A DNA stretch of 46,073 nt from Clostridiales bacterium (GCA_022786965.1 JALFXH010000082.1:1-46073), one strand, 5' to 3'. Numbered from the stretch's first letter, positions 17,086 to 24,732 are shown. The notes: generated by a model from the sequence alone, not told the origin. Numbers and translations are program-made.

Positions 17086-18084
17086 TTAGACCATGGCGGC
17101 GGTGATGATGGCCATCTTGTAGACCTCGTCGGCGTTGCAGCCCCGGGACAGGTCGTTGATGGGAGCGGCCAGACCCTGCAGGATGGGGCCGTAGGCCTCG
17201 AAACCGCCCAGACGCTGAGCGATCTTGTAGCCGATGTTGCCGGCCTCGATGGTGGGGAAGATGAAGGTGTTGGCGTAGCCGGCCACGGGGGAGCCGGGGA
17301 ACTTCAGCTGGCCAACCTCGGGGGCCACAGCGGCGTCGAACTGCATCTCACCGTCGATTGCCAGATCGGGAGCCATTTCCTTGGCAACGGCGGTAGCGTC
17401 GTGGCTGAGCTTAACGGTGCCGCCCTTGCCGGAGCCGTTGGTGGAGAAGCTCAGCATGGCGACCTTGGGATCGATGCCGAAGACCTTGGCGGTCTTGGCG
17501 GTCTCGATGGCAACCTCAGCCAGCTTCTGGGCGGCGGTCAGGGTCACGTTGCCGTCCTTGTCAACGCTATCCTCATAGCTGATGTTGATGGCGCAGTCGC
17601 CCATGGCCAGCTTCTCCTCGCCGCGCACCAGAATGAAGCAGGAGGACACCAGATGGGAGCCCTTCTTGGTCTTGACAATCTGCAGAGCGGGACGAACGGT
17701 ATCGGCGGTGGAGTAGGTGGCGCCGCCCAGCAGGGAATCGGCGTAGCCCATCTTCACCAGCATGGTGCCAAAGTAGTTGCCCTTGCTGAGGGCCTTGCGG
17801 CAGTCATCGGCGGACATCTTGCCCTTGCGCAGCTCCACCATCTTCTCGACCATGGCATCCATGCCGTCGTAGGTCAGGGGATCGATGATCTCGACGCCCT
17901 CGATGTTGAAGCCACCCTTGGCGGCGTTGGCCTTGACCTCGTCCACGTTGCCAATCAGGATGGGGGTCAGGAAGCCGCCCTCCACCAGACGGGAAGTGGC
18001 CTCCAGAATACGGGCGTCATGGCCCTCGGTAAACACGATCTTGCGGGGATTCGCCTTCAGAGTTTCGATCATAGCGTTGAACAT
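17086..18084 (-). CDS. pta: Phosphate acetyltransferase
   Basis: A 332-residue enzyme that interconverts acetyl-CoA and acetyl phosphate for acetate formation and ATP yield. Two ATGs are possible: the one at 18093 touches GGAGGA directly, whereas 18084 lies nine bases after it and is preferred. Family features include KIVFTEGHDARILEA at the N-terminus, KGNYFGTMLVKMGYADSLLG, ATYSTADTVRPALQIV, MLSFSTNGSGKG, ELQFDAA-like GEMQFDAAVAPEV and VFIFP-like NTFIFPTIEAGNIGYKIAQR. Length is typical of the short, single-domain clostridial form. No ackA is beside it. It has its own promoter (18135-18163) and is divergent from the MinD-like gene. Confidence 0.96.
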   Translation of the reverse strand: MFNAMIETLKANPRKIVFTEGHDARILEATSRLVEGGFLTPILIGNVDEVKANAAKGGFNIEGVEIIDPLTYDGMDAMVEKMVELRKGKMSADDCRKALSKGNYFGTMLVKMGYADSLLGGATYSTADTVRPALQIVKTKKGSHLVSSCFILVRGEEKLAMGDCAINISYEDSVDKDGNVTLTAAQKLAEVAIETAKTAKVFGIDPKVAMLSFSTNGSGKGGTVKLSHDATAVAKEMAPDLAIDGEMQFDAAVAPEVGQLKFPGSPVAGYANTFIFPTIEAGNIGYKIAQRLGGFEAYGPILQGLAAPINDLSRGCNADEVYKMAIITAAMV

Positions 18085-18134
18085 GGGAATCATTCCTCCA
18101 ATTATCGGGCAGACGCCCGTATTTTTACAATTTG

Positions 18135-18163
18135 ATTATAGCTCAGATTCCCACCGTGCGCAA
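18135..18163 (-). promoter_or_regulatory. Promoter of pta
   Basis: On the minus strand TTGCGC (18158-18163), a 17-base spacer and a perfect TATAAT (18135-18140) lie about 50 bases upstream of the pta start. Confidence 0.75.
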
Positions 18164-18192
18164 CCCTTTTTTGCCGCGGCTCCACAAAAAAG

Positions 18193-18238
18193 TCCCTGAA
18201 GCGCCAAGAAGGCCGGAAAACCTTCTTGCCCATAGGGA
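18193..18238. other. Two-tier stem-loop between divergent genes, function unknown
   Basis: An outer TCCCT/AGGGA pair (18193-18197, 18234-18238) encloses a perfect 8-bp stem CAAGAAGG/CCTTCTTG (18205-18212, 18221-18228) with loop CCGGAAAA. It lies between the predicted -35 regions of pta and the MinD-like gene, so it is in neither predicted transcript. Confidence 0.4.
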
Positions 18239-18306
18239 GAAGCCAATGAACGGCATAACTTTTGTTTATTTTGATGAAAAACTTTTCAAAAATGGTGAAA
18301 TTCCCC

Positions 18307-18335
18307 TTGCATTTTGTGCGAATTCTCTGTATAAT
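18307..18335 (+). promoter_or_regulatory. Promoter of the MinD-like gene
   Basis: TTGCAT (18307-18312), a 17-base spacer and a perfect TATAAT (18330-18335) lie just before the GGAGGAG ribosome binding site. Confidence 0.75.
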
Positions 18336-18367
18336 GAGGACAAACTATGGGATGGAGGAGATAGGGC

Positions 18368-19108
18368 TTGGGCGAAGTGTTGGCTGTGCTATCCGGCAAG
18401 GGCGGAACCGGAAAAACCTCCGTCTGCGCGGGACTGGCTTGCGCCCTGAGTGAGGACGGCAGACGGGTTCTGTGTGTGGACTGTGATGTGGGCCTGCGGA
18501 ACCTGGACATTTCTCTGGGCCTGTCTGACAGCGGCGCTCTGTCCTTTCTGGACGTGGCCGGCGGCAATTACCCCCCAAGCGCCGCCGCCCGGCACCCCCG
18601 GTATCCTAATCTCCATTTCCTCACCGCCCCCATGAACTGCCCGGTGGAGCGGATCGATATGGATGCCTTCCGCGCCATGCTCCGGGCGGCCCGGCGGGAA
18701 TATGATGTCATTCTGCTGGATGCCCCTGCCGGTGTGGATGCCGGCTTCCGATTGGTTTCCGGCGCTGCTGACCGGTTTTTACTGGTCACCGGCTTCGGCC
18801 CCGCCTCTGTCCGGGACGCCGCCCGGGTGGGAGAGCTTCTGGAGCTGCGGGGTAAGATGGATGTGCGGCTCATTGTCAACCGGGTGGATCGGGAGATGCT
18901 CAGCACCCTGCGCACCACCATCGACGATGTGATGGACAACGCGGGCCTGCCTCTGGCGGGCGTGGTGCCCGAAGACCCCTGTGTGACGCTGGCGGCCTCC
19001 TTCGGACGGCCTCTGCTGCAGTATTCCCCCCATTGCCCCGCCGCGAAGGCCTGCCGCCGGATCGCCCGGCGGATTCAGGGCTTCCACGAGTCGATTACTT
19101 TCAGATAA
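18368..19108 (+). CDS. MinD/ParA-family ATPase
   Basis: A 246-residue deviant Walker A ATPase. The start is a TTG preceded by GGAGGAG at seven bases. SGKGGTGKTSVCAGLACAL (residues 9-27) is the P-loop with the signature lysine, DCDVGLRNLDISLGL (38-52) is the MinD-like switch motif, and ILLDAPAGVD is the Walker B region. MinD proper pairs with MinC and carries a C-terminal amphipathic membrane helix; here the C-terminus AKACRRIARRIQGFHESI is amphipathic and basic and could serve that role. No minC or minE is adjacent. It is followed by the MgsA-family gene at 35 bases. It could be a second MinD-like positioning protein. Confidence 0.88.
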   Translation: MGEVLAVLSGKGGTGKTSVCAGLACALSEDGRRVLCVDCDVGLRNLDISLGLSDSGALSFLDVAGGNYPPSAAARHPRYPNLHFLTAPMNCPVERIDMDAFRAMLRAARREYDVILLDAPAGVDAGFRLVSGAADRFLLVTGFGPASVRDAARVGELLELRGKMDVRLIVNRVDREMLSTLRTTIDDVMDNAGLPLAGVVPEDPCVTLAASFGRPLLQYSPHCPAAKACRRIARRIQGFHESITFR

Positions 19109-19143
19109 AACAAGGTTTTGATATATAAAAAGGAGTGACAGCT

Positions 19144-19557
19144 GTGAACATCGCATTTCTGGCACACGACAAGAAGAAGGAACTGATGGTTCAGTTCTGC
19201 ACCGCCTACAAGAGCGTGCTGATGAAGCACAACCTCTTCGCCACCGCCACCACCGGCAGACTCATCGCCGACAATACCGGCCTGCCCATTACCCTGCTCC
19301 TGTCCCACAAACAGGGCGGCCACCAGCAGATCAACGCCCGGATTGCCTACAACGAGATTGACCTTGTGCTGCTGTTCACAGACCCCAACACCACCGAGCC
19401 CTGGGACGACAGCCAGATGATCGAGACGATCCGGCACTGTGACAAGCAGAACGTCCCCATCGCCACCAACCTGGCCTCCGCCGAAATGCTCATCATGGGT
19501 CTGCAGCGGGGCGATCTGGACTGGCGGGAAATGCTGCACAGCAAAAACCGCTTTTGA
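19144..19557 (+). CDS. mgsA: Methylglyoxal synthase family protein with altered active-site residues
   Basis: A 137-residue protein starting at a GTG eight bases after AAAAAGGAG; an earlier GTG at 19135 overlaps that site. The sequence aligns along its length with MgsA: MNIAFLAHDKKKELMVQF, FATATTGRLI, then INARIAYNEIDLVLLFTDP and PIATNLASAEMLI. MgsA converts dihydroxyacetone phosphate to methylglyoxal and phosphate. In characterised enzymes the catalytic base is Asp in GGDQQ (Asp71 of E. coli); here the motif is GGHQQ (His60). The E. coli His98 position (PHxPD) reads PWDDS here. The substrate-contact residues in AHDKKK are kept. It may be inactive, or use a different substrate. It is probably co-transcribed with the MinD-like gene. 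Confidence 0.85.
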   Translation: MNIAFLAHDKKKELMVQFCTAYKSVLMKHNLFATATTGRLIADNTGLPITLLLSHKQGGHQQINARIAYNEIDLVLLFTDPNTTEPWDDSQMIETIRHCDKQNVPIATNLASAEMLIMGLQRGDLDWREMLHSKNRF

Positions 19558-19573
19558 CAAAAAGAAAAATAGA

Positions 19574-19687
19574 ATGTCATTGCGAGGAGGCCCAGCGGGC
19601 CGATGTGGCAATCCCCCGGTTCTATCAAACACGTTGGAAGAACTGGGAGATTGCCACACCAGTGTGCGCACTGGTTCGCAATGACAT
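19574..19687. repeat. Dispersed palindromic repeat (ATGTCATTGCGA type)
   Basis: ATGTCATTGCGA (19574-19585) and TCGCAATGACAT (19676-19687) are perfect 12-bp terminal inverted repeats. Inside are GGCCCAGCGGGCC, a second pair TGTGGCAATC/GATTGCCACA and the small hairpin CCAGTGTGCGCACTGG. It is a non-coding repeat of the sort found many times in related genomes, and sits between the MgsA-family gene and hisS. Confidence 0.75.
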
Positions 19688-19711
19688 CTTGATTTAAGGA
19701 GAGAATTATAC

Positions 19712-21067
19712 ATGGAGATTATCAAGCCCCGGACCCTGTCCGGCTTTATGGAGCTGCTGCCCGGCAAGCAGATCCGCTTTGAGAAAATGATGGAGATTCT
19801 GCGCACCACCTACGCCTCCTACGGCTTTGCCCCCCTGGACACCCCCGTCATCGAGGATGCCCAGATTCTGCTTGCAAAGGGCGGCGGCGAGACGGAAAAG
19901 CAGATCTACCGCTTTACCAAGGGCGACAGCGACCTGGCCCTGCGGTTCGACCTGACGGTGCCTCTGGCAAAATATGTGGCGCTGCACTATAACGAGCTGG
20001 CCTTTCCTTTCCGGCGCTTTCAGATCAGCAAGGTCTACCGGGGGGAGCGGGCCCAGCGGGGCCGGTTCCGGGAGTTCTATCAGGCGGACATTGACATCAT
20101 CGGCGACGGCAAGCTGGACATTCTGAATGAAGCGGAAATTCCCGCCATCATCTACAAGGTCTTCCGGGGCTTCGGCCTGAGCCGGTTCCAGATTCGGGTG
20201 AACAACCGCAAAATTCTCAATGGCTTCTATGCCATGCTGGGATTGTCGGAAAAAAGCGGCGACATTATGCGCACCGTGGACAAGCTGGACAAGATCGGCG
20301 CAGAGAAGGTCAAGGCCATTCTTCTGGAGGACTGCGGCCTGACCGGAGAACAGGCCGATGAAATTCTCAAATTTATCGCCATCACCGGCACCAACGCGGA
20401 GGTTCTGTCCGCTCTGGAGGGCTACGCCGGTCGCAATGAGATGTTCGATCAGGGCCTGAGCGAGTTGAAGGCCGTCACCGCCAATCTTGCGGCTTTTGGT
20501 GTTCCCGAAGCCAATTTTGCCGTTGACCTGACAATCGCCCGGGGCTTGGACTACTATACCGGCACGGTTTACGAAACCACATTGCTTGACCACCCGGAGA
20601 TTGGCTCTGTCTGCTCCGGCGGCCGCTACGACAATCTGGCGGGCTACTACATCGACAAGCCCCTGCCCGGCGTGGGCATTTCCATCGGCCTGACGAGACT
20701 GTTCTACGTTCTGGACGAGCAGGGTCTGCTGAATCCCGCCCTGCCCAGCGCTCCCGCCGACGCCTTGGTGCTTCCCATGACCGACAATCCTGCCGCCGCC
20801 ATCGCCGTAGCCGAGACCATCCGTTCCGCCGGTCTGCGGGTGCAGCTGTACGGTGAGCAAAAGAAATTCAAGCAGAAAATGGCCTACGCCAACAAGCTGG
20901 AGGTTCCCTTCGCGGTGCTGCTGGGCGAGGATGAAATTGCCGAGGGTGTCTGCTCTGTGAAGAATATGCAAACCGGCGAGCAGGTGAAGCTCACCCCCGC
21001 GGAGGCCGCCGTCTATATGAAAAACGCGCTGGCAGCAACCGACTGCAACCTGATTCTGGAAAAATGA
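19712..21067 (+). CDS. hisS: Histidine--tRNA ligase
   Basis: A 451-residue class II aminoacyl-tRNA synthetase. Motif 1 covers GFAPLDTPVIED, motif 2 is FRRFQISKVYRGERAQRGRF followed by REFYQADIDIIG, and the HisA loops are RFDLTVPLAKYVA and ARGLDYYTGTVYE. Motif 3 is GVGISIGLTRLFYVL. The C-terminal 100 residues (ALVLPMTDNPAAAIAVAETI through GEQKKFKQKMAYAN) form the anticodon-binding domain, which separates it from the HisZ regulatory subunit of histidine biosynthesis, which lacks it. It charges tRNA-His with histidine. The ATG follows AAGGAGAG. No T-box leader was found; a repeat element occupies the upstream gap. Confidence 0.92.
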   Translation: MEIIKPRTLSGFMELLPGKQIRFEKMMEILRTTYASYGFAPLDTPVIEDAQILLAKGGGETEKQIYRFTKGDSDLALRFDLTVPLAKYVALHYNELAFPFRRFQISKVYRGERAQRGRFREFYQADIDIIGDGKLDILNEAEIPAIIYKVFRGFGLSRFQIRVNNRKILNGFYAMLGLSEKSGDIMRTVDKLDKIGAEKVKAILLEDCGLTGEQADEILKFIAITGTNAEVLSALEGYAGRNEMFDQGLSELKAVTANLAAFGVPEANFAVDLTIARGLDYYTGTVYETTLLDHPEIGSVCSGGRYDNLAGYYIDKPLPGVGISIGLTRLFYVLDEQGLLNPALPSAPADALVLPMTDNPAAAIAVAETIRSAGLRVQLYGEQKKFKQKMAYANKLEVPFAVLLGEDEIAEGVCSVKNMQTGEQVKLTPAEAAVYMKNALAATDCNLILEK

Positions 21068-21076
21068 ACTTAGTAA

Positions 21077-21096
21077 GGCGGGGTCATGACCCCGCC
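21077..21096. repeat. 20 bp perfect palindrome, second copy
   Basis: GGCGGGGTCATGACCCCGCC is a perfect palindrome, identical to the one at 16896-16915. It lies ten bases after the hisS stop and is followed by another hairpin, GCCGGAC/GTCCGGC (21111-21134), before AAAATTCC; together these may end hisS transcription. Confidence 0.6.
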
Positions 21097-21143
21097 GACG
21101 CCTGAAAAATGCCGGACGGGAGCGCAGTCCGGCAAAATTCCTC

Positions 21144-21172
21144 TTGCATTTTTCCCTGTTTTGTACTATACT
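21144..21172 (+). promoter_or_regulatory. Promoter of the tRNA-Leu region
   Basis: TTGCAT (21144-21149), a 17-base spacer and TATACT (21167-21172) are followed by the first base of a tRNA-Leu-like sequence 14 bases later. Confidence 0.7.
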
Positions 21173-21185
21173 AGTCGATACATAT

Positions 21186-21275
21186 GCTGGTGTGTTGGAA
21201 TTGGTGGGCGAGGCGGACCCAAAATCTGGTTCGCCAAATCCTCCGGCGTGTGGGATTCCCCTTGGAATACCAGCA
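21186..21275 (+). pseudogene. Degenerate tRNA-Leu-like sequence
   Basis: GCTGGTG (21186-21192) can pair with TACCAGC (21268-21274) as a seven-pair acceptor stem with one G-T wobble. The D-arm TTGGAATTGGTGGGCGA is typical of class II tRNA-Leu. An anticodon loop CCCAAAA (anticodon CAA) has C instead of the invariant T at position 33, and its stem has one mismatch. The variable arm CGCC/GGCG is plausible, but the T-arm does not pair and no CCA is encoded. It precedes the intact tRNA-Leu(CAA) at 21376 and is probably a decayed duplicate, though it sits right behind a good promoter. Confidence 0.55.
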
Positions 21276-21375
21276 CTTTTTGAAAGTGAATATGTAGCGT
21301 TTTTTGAATTGCCCTCCGGTTTTGCCCTCCGTTTTCTGAGGAACGATTTTGGAGTGGAAATTTGAAAATACAGTT

Positions 21376-21461
21376 GCCGGTGTGATGGAATGGTAGACGT
21401 AGTGGACTCAAAATCCACCGCCAGCGATGGCGTACCGGTTCGAGTCCGGTCACCGGCACCA
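21376..21461 (+). tRNA. tRNA-Leu (anticodon CAA)
   Basis: A class II tRNA. The acceptor stem is GCCGGTG paired with CACCGGC, followed by discriminator A and encoded CCA to 21461. The D-arm is ATGGAATGGTAGAC. The anticodon stem GTGGA/TCCAC encloses loop CTCAAAA, giving anticodon CAA, which reads UUG. The long variable arm is GCCAGCGATGGC, and the T-arm is CCGGTTCGAGTCCGG. All stems pair. A terminator hairpin follows ten bases downstream. Confidence 0.95.
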
Positions 21462-21470
21462 AACCAATAT

Positions 21471-21511
21471 AATCCGAACCAGATCTTCCCTGTGGGAGAT
21501 GGGTTCGGATT
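21471..21511 (+). terminator. Terminator after tRNA-Leu
   Basis: AATCCGAACC and GGTTCGGATT form a 10-bp perfect outer stem, with ATCT/AGAT pairing inside, followed by ATTTGTTTATTT. Confidence 0.75.
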
Positions 21512-21621
21512 ATTTGTTTATTTCGAGCGATACGAGCAGGTCTACTTCCCCAACGGCTACCGCATTCTTCCCACTTCCAAGCCAAGAGGCCCACGGAAGA
21601 AAAAGCCCAAAGAATAACAAC

Positions 21622-21646
21622 GGAGGTCACCGGTGTGGTGACCTCC
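21622..21646. terminator. Hairpin with strong GC stem
   Basis: GGAGGTCACC and GGTGACCTCC form a perfect 10-bp stem with a five-base loop, followed on the plus strand by TTCTATG. It borders the 3' end of the small-gene remnant on the minus strand. Confidence 0.55.
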
Positions 21647-21648
21647 TT

Positions 21649-21813
21649 CTATGTGGTATGTAGTCTTCGTTGGGCTTTCTTGGCTGCATGTTCTGCCTGC
21701 CACTCGGCAAATTCCCGTTGTCCTTCCTCACTCTGGTAAATGGCTACGATGTCGGGATATACGCAGCGGGCAAATTTCTCAATGGCATTGTTATCCTTTC
21801 TTATATATGAAAG
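21649..21813 (-). pseudogene. Remnant of a small conserved gene, paralogue of the gene at 40598
   Basis: The minus-strand frame reads LSYIRKDNNAIEKFARCVYP, continuing DIVAIYQSEEGQREFAEWQA and ending KKAQRRLHTT at a TAG (21649-21651). Residues ARCxxPDIxAxYxSEEGQREFxEW match the intact 62-residue protein encoded at 40598-40786. No ATG, GTG or TTG precedes the conserved part in this frame and the N-terminal third is missing, so it is called a truncated copy. The function of the family is not recognised. Confidence 0.55.
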
Positions 21814-21981
21814 GGCAGGGAATATGCAGAACAGCTGAGAGGCAGCGCATGTGGAACAGTATGGATTGGTGCATGCAGAAAGCGTGGCGGAAGCGGCTCA
21901 GCCCTGGATACGTCGGATGATTAAAACACAAATACGGTCACATTCGGGGCTTAACCCAAATGTGGCTGCGTTTTACTTTTT

Positions 21982-22110
21982 GTGCCTATCGGTTTTACTC
22001 AGCTACATTGTCCCTTAGTGCAGCAACACCTCCCCCCCGGGGGGGAGCTATGGGCGCTCCCGCGCCAGTGTAGCTAAATTCTGCTTTTGCTGAGTTAAGC
22101 CGATAAGCAC
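21982..22110. repeat. Large inverted-repeat element with GC-rich core
   Basis: GTGCCTATCGGTTTTACTCA (from 21982) is matched by an inverted arm ending CCGATAAGCAC (22110), about 17 of 20 positions. Inside, AGCTACATTG and CAGTGTAGCT pair, and the centre holds a CTCCCCCCC/GGGGGGGAG palindrome. Between 21814 and 21981 nothing coding was found. It lies 22 bases past the AKR stop and could also end that operon. Confidence 0.65.
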
Positions 22111-22132
22111 ATTACTTTTTATGGCATCGGAA

Positions 22133-23137
22133 TCAGGATACATCATCCGCCAGAATGGCATGAATCTGAGACAATTCTTCCGCCGACAGCGCCGGGAAAG
22201 ACAGCGTCTGCACATTCTCGATCACCTGCTGCGGACGGCTTGCGCCAATCAGCGCACTAGTCACTGCCGGATTCTGGAGGACCCACTGAAGCGCCAGCTG
22301 TGCCATGGTCTGTCCCCGGCCATGGGCAATTTCCTGCAGCTTGCGAACAACCTCCAGCTTACCCGGGGTGATCATCTCAGGCTTCAGATATCTAGGGTCA
22401 TGACCAGCGCGGGAGTCTGCCGCGATGCCGTTCAGGTATTTTCCGGTCAGGATGCCATTGCAGAGCGGCGCAAAGGCAATACAGCCGACGCCCTCTTCAC
22501 GAAGCACATCAAACAGCCCTTGCTCAGGAATCCGGCTCAGCATGGAATAGCGGGGCTGGTGAATCAGCATGGGTGTGCCCATGCTGCGAAGTGTCTCAAT
22601 AGCGGTTTTCGCCTGCTGTGGATCATAATAGTTCGAAATACCGACGTACAGCGCCTTACCGCTGCGAACGATCTGGTCCAGCGCGCCCATGGTCTCCTCA
22701 ATGGGTGTATCGGGATCTGGCCGGTGGTGGTAAAAAATATCCACATAGTCCAGATGCATCCGTTTGAGAGACTGGTCCAGGCTGCTGATTAGGTATTTCC
22801 GGCTGCCGTGGTCACCATAGGGGCCAGGCCACATATCATAGCCCGCTTTTGTGGAGATAACCAGCTCATGACGGTGCGTATGCCAATCCCGGCCCATATG
22901 AACGCCAAAATTTCTCTCGGCCTCACCATAGGGAGGTCCGTAGTTATTCGCAAGATCAAAATGGGTGATACCCAGATCGAAACCGGTTCGCAGAATACTC
23001 TGCTGCGTGGAAAACGGCGTGACGTCGCCGAAATTATGCCACAAACCCAAAGAAAGCGCCGGGAGCATAAGGCCGCTTCTTCCGCAGCGGCGGTAGGTCA
23101 TGGTTTCGTAGCGGCTGGGAGATGGGATATAGGTCAA
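22133..23137 (-). CDS. Aldo/keto reductase, L-glyceraldehyde 3-phosphate reductase (YghZ) type
   Basis: A 334-residue AKR. YMTYRRCGRSGL-type N-terminus is followed by LGLWHNFGD, THFDLANNYGPPYGEAE (Asp and Tyr of the catalytic tetrad), LVISTKAGYDMWPGPYGDHG (Lys) and DIFYHHRPDPDTPIEETM (His), then FAPLCNGILTGKYLNG. This pattern matches YghZ-like enzymes (AKR14), which reduce L-glyceraldehyde 3-phosphate and some other aldehydes with NADPH. It is the last gene of the lacI-yhcH-akr operon, 24 bases after the YhcH-family gene. In this island it may reduce an aldehyde made during sugar-acid breakdown, which is inference. Confidence 0.9.
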   Translation of the reverse strand: MTYIPSPSRYETMTYRRCGRSGLMLPALSLGLWHNFGDVTPFSTQQSILRTGFDLGITHFDLANNYGPPYGEAERNFGVHMGRDWHTHRHELVISTKAGYDMWPGPYGDHGSRKYLISSLDQSLKRMHLDYVDIFYHHRPDPDTPIEETMGALDQIVRSGKALYVGISNYYDPQQAKTAIETLRSMGTPMLIHQPRYSMLSRIPEQGLFDVLREEGVGCIAFAPLCNGILTGKYLNGIAADSRAGHDPRYLKPEMITPGKLEVVRKLQEIAHGRGQTMAQLALQWVLQNPAVTSALIGASRPQQVIENVQTLSFPALSAEELSQIHAILADDVS

Positions 23138-23161
23138 GGTAAACCTCCATTTCTGAACCGG

Positions 23162-23653
23162 TTACAGCTTGTTCGGAAGCCGGAATCCGCTGATGGGCAC
23201 CTTCAGCACCAGCTTGTGGTAGCCCTTGATGCCGGCGCTCTGAATTTTGCGGTGGGCATCCTGCGGGAAGAAAATCGCAAAATCGTATTCCTCAAGCCGT
23301 ATGGGCAGATAATTACATTTCGCGGTGGTAAACGCGGTATCGCGGGCTTCGTTATATTCCCAGCCGTCCAGCTTGCTGCGGGGGGCATAACCAATCAGTT
23401 CGGTGCCGCCCTTTAAAACACATTGCACATCAATGATATTTTTATGGTATTCCCAGGGAATGGCATTTTCGTCCGTGACGATTTCCGGCTCCAGGATTTT
23501 CAGCGTGGTATTGCAGCCGGAAATCGGGAAATCAAAGTAATCGCCCGGCTCCAGCAGGGATAGGTTGTAGTGCTTCAAAACAGAAAGTGCAGAATCCAGT
23601 TCCTTGGACATGCCAAAATAATAGTTAATGTTATCGAGTGTATCAACGATCAT
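23162..23653 (-). CDS. YhcH/YjgK/YiaL family protein
   Basis: A 163-residue protein of the YhcH/YjgK/YiaL (DUF386) family, with a cupin-like beta-barrel. The N-terminus is MIVDTLDNINYYFGMSKELD; core motifs are YHKNIIDVQCVLKGGTELIG, then FFPQDAHRKIQ and YHKLVLKVPI near the C-terminus. The His, Glu and Asp residues in these motifs probably form a metal site. Family members sit in sugar and sugar-acid utilisation operons (for example with sialic acid or 2,3-diketogulonate genes) and may act as sugar isomerases or epimerases, although roles are poorly defined. Its ATG overlaps the lacI stop by four bases (ATGA), which indicates translational coupling. Confidence 0.9.
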   Translation of the reverse strand: MIVDTLDNINYYFGMSKELDSALSVLKHYNLSLLEPGDYFDFPISGCNTTLKILEPEIVTDENAIPWEYHKNIIDVQCVLKGGTELIGYAPRSKLDGWEYNEARDTAFTTAKCNYLPIRLEEYDFAIFFPQDAHRKIQSAGIKGYHKLVLKVPISGFRLPNKL

Positions 23654-24684
23654 GATGTTTCTCCTTTCGGTGCGGACTTGGTCTTGGTTTTCGGCAGTGG
23701 ATGGGTGGTCTCCTTGTGGATCAACGTGTGAAGCATGGTAACCCGTTTCACAACGGCCTGCGGATCGGACATCCGCTCATACAGCAGATCGAAAGCTGTC
23801 TTTCCCATCTCGTAGCCAGGCTGCTTTACAGAAGAAATGGCAGGTGTGCACATATCTGACAAGAACGTGCCGTCAAACCCGATGACATCCACGTCCTTTC
23901 CCGGCTGTTTGCCGTGGTTCAGCAGATATTTGCACACGCCGGCAGCAGTCTGGTCGCTGGAAGTAAAGATTGCGGTAGGAGGCTCTGCCAATGTCATCAG
24001 CTTCTCGCAGGCATAGTAGCCGCCCATTACATCGTAGTCACAGCAGCAGATGTAGTCCTCCCGGAAAGGCAGCTGATGATCGGCAAGACCTTCCCGGTAG
24101 CCCTGCTCCCGTTCCGCTTCATAGGTTCGGGCAAAAGCGCCGTTGATAAACGCGATACGGCTGTGGCCCGTCTGGACAAAATAGGAAACAGCCTCCCGTG
24201 TTGCCGCCACGTTGTCAATGCATACACAGGGAATCTTGGAGGAATGGGTCCGGGCACCGCACTGAACATAGGGATAATCCCTCGAAATGATCTGAAGCCT
24301 TTCCTCGGGCATAGCGGTTGTAAAGCTGATTGCCCCATCCACCTGCTTGGTTTTCAGCAAATCCAGATACTGTGCCTCGACAGCCGCGTCCCGGTGGGCA
24401 ATACAGGCGATGGTATCATATCCCTTCGCGCGGGCACGGTTCTCAACACCCTCCAGAACACGGGAATAAAAGGGGTTGGCGATGGACGGCAGAAGCACGA
24501 GAACCTTCCGGCTCTTCTGGGAACGCAGCGCACGTCCTACCATGTTTGGCTGATAGCCCGTTGCCTCGATTACTTCCAGTACCCGCCTCTTTGTTTCGGG
24601 AGAAACATTATCCTCGTTGTTGATGACACGCGACACCGTCGCTACAGAGGTTTCAGCAAGCAGAGCAATATCCTTAATATTCAC
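23650..24684 (-). CDS. LacI-family transcriptional regulator
   Basis: A 344-residue regulator. Residues 1-60 are the helix-turn-helix and hinge helix: MNIKDIALLAETSVATVSRV, INNEDNVSPETKRRVLE and YQPNMVGRALRSQKS. The periplasmic-binding-protein-like effector domain follows, with VLVLLPSIANPFYSRVLEGV, GAISFTTAMPEE and the typical AIFTSSDQTAAGVCKYL and DVIGFDGTFLSDMCTP. It is expected to bind the palindromes at 25153-25166 and 24733-24747, and so to repress the divergent operon and itself until a pathway intermediate binds. The effector is unknown. It heads its operon and is translationally coupled to the YhcH-family gene. Confidence 0.95.
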   Translation of the reverse strand: MNIKDIALLAETSVATVSRVINNEDNVSPETKRRVLEVIEATGYQPNMVGRALRSQKSRKVLVLLPSIANPFYSRVLEGVENRARAKGYDTIACIAHRDAAVEAQYLDLLKTKQVDGAISFTTAMPEERLQIISRDYPYVQCGARTHSSKIPCVCIDNVAATREAVSYFVQTGHSRIAFINGAFARTYEAEREQGYREGLADHQLPFREDYICCCDYDVMGGYYACEKLMTLAEPPTAIFTSSDQTAAGVCKYLLNHGKQPGKDVDVIGFDGTFLSDMCTPAISSVKQPGYEMGKTAFDLLYERMSDPQAVVKRVTMLHTLIHKETTHPLPKTKTKSAPKGETS

Positions 24685-24732
24685 CTAATTATATTCTCCT
24701 CTCCTCTGATTATCAGGGTTTTTGTTTTGAAA

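Noticed and set aside
18193-18238. Riboswitch between pta and the MinD-like gene
   Set aside because: The stem-loop lies outside both predicted transcripts and matches no riboswitch class that I recognise.
19560-19711. T-box leader for hisS
   Set aside because: The gap is filled by a dispersed repeat; no T-box sequence or specifier stem was found.
19706-21418. A long minus-strand open frame opposite hisS
   Set aside because: HisS motifs are unambiguous on the plus strand.
21390-21617. Open frame running through tRNA-Leu and its terminator to KPRGPRKKKPKE
   Set aside because: It overlaps the tRNA and terminator; the last 35 residues look slightly protein-like but have no start or recognised family.
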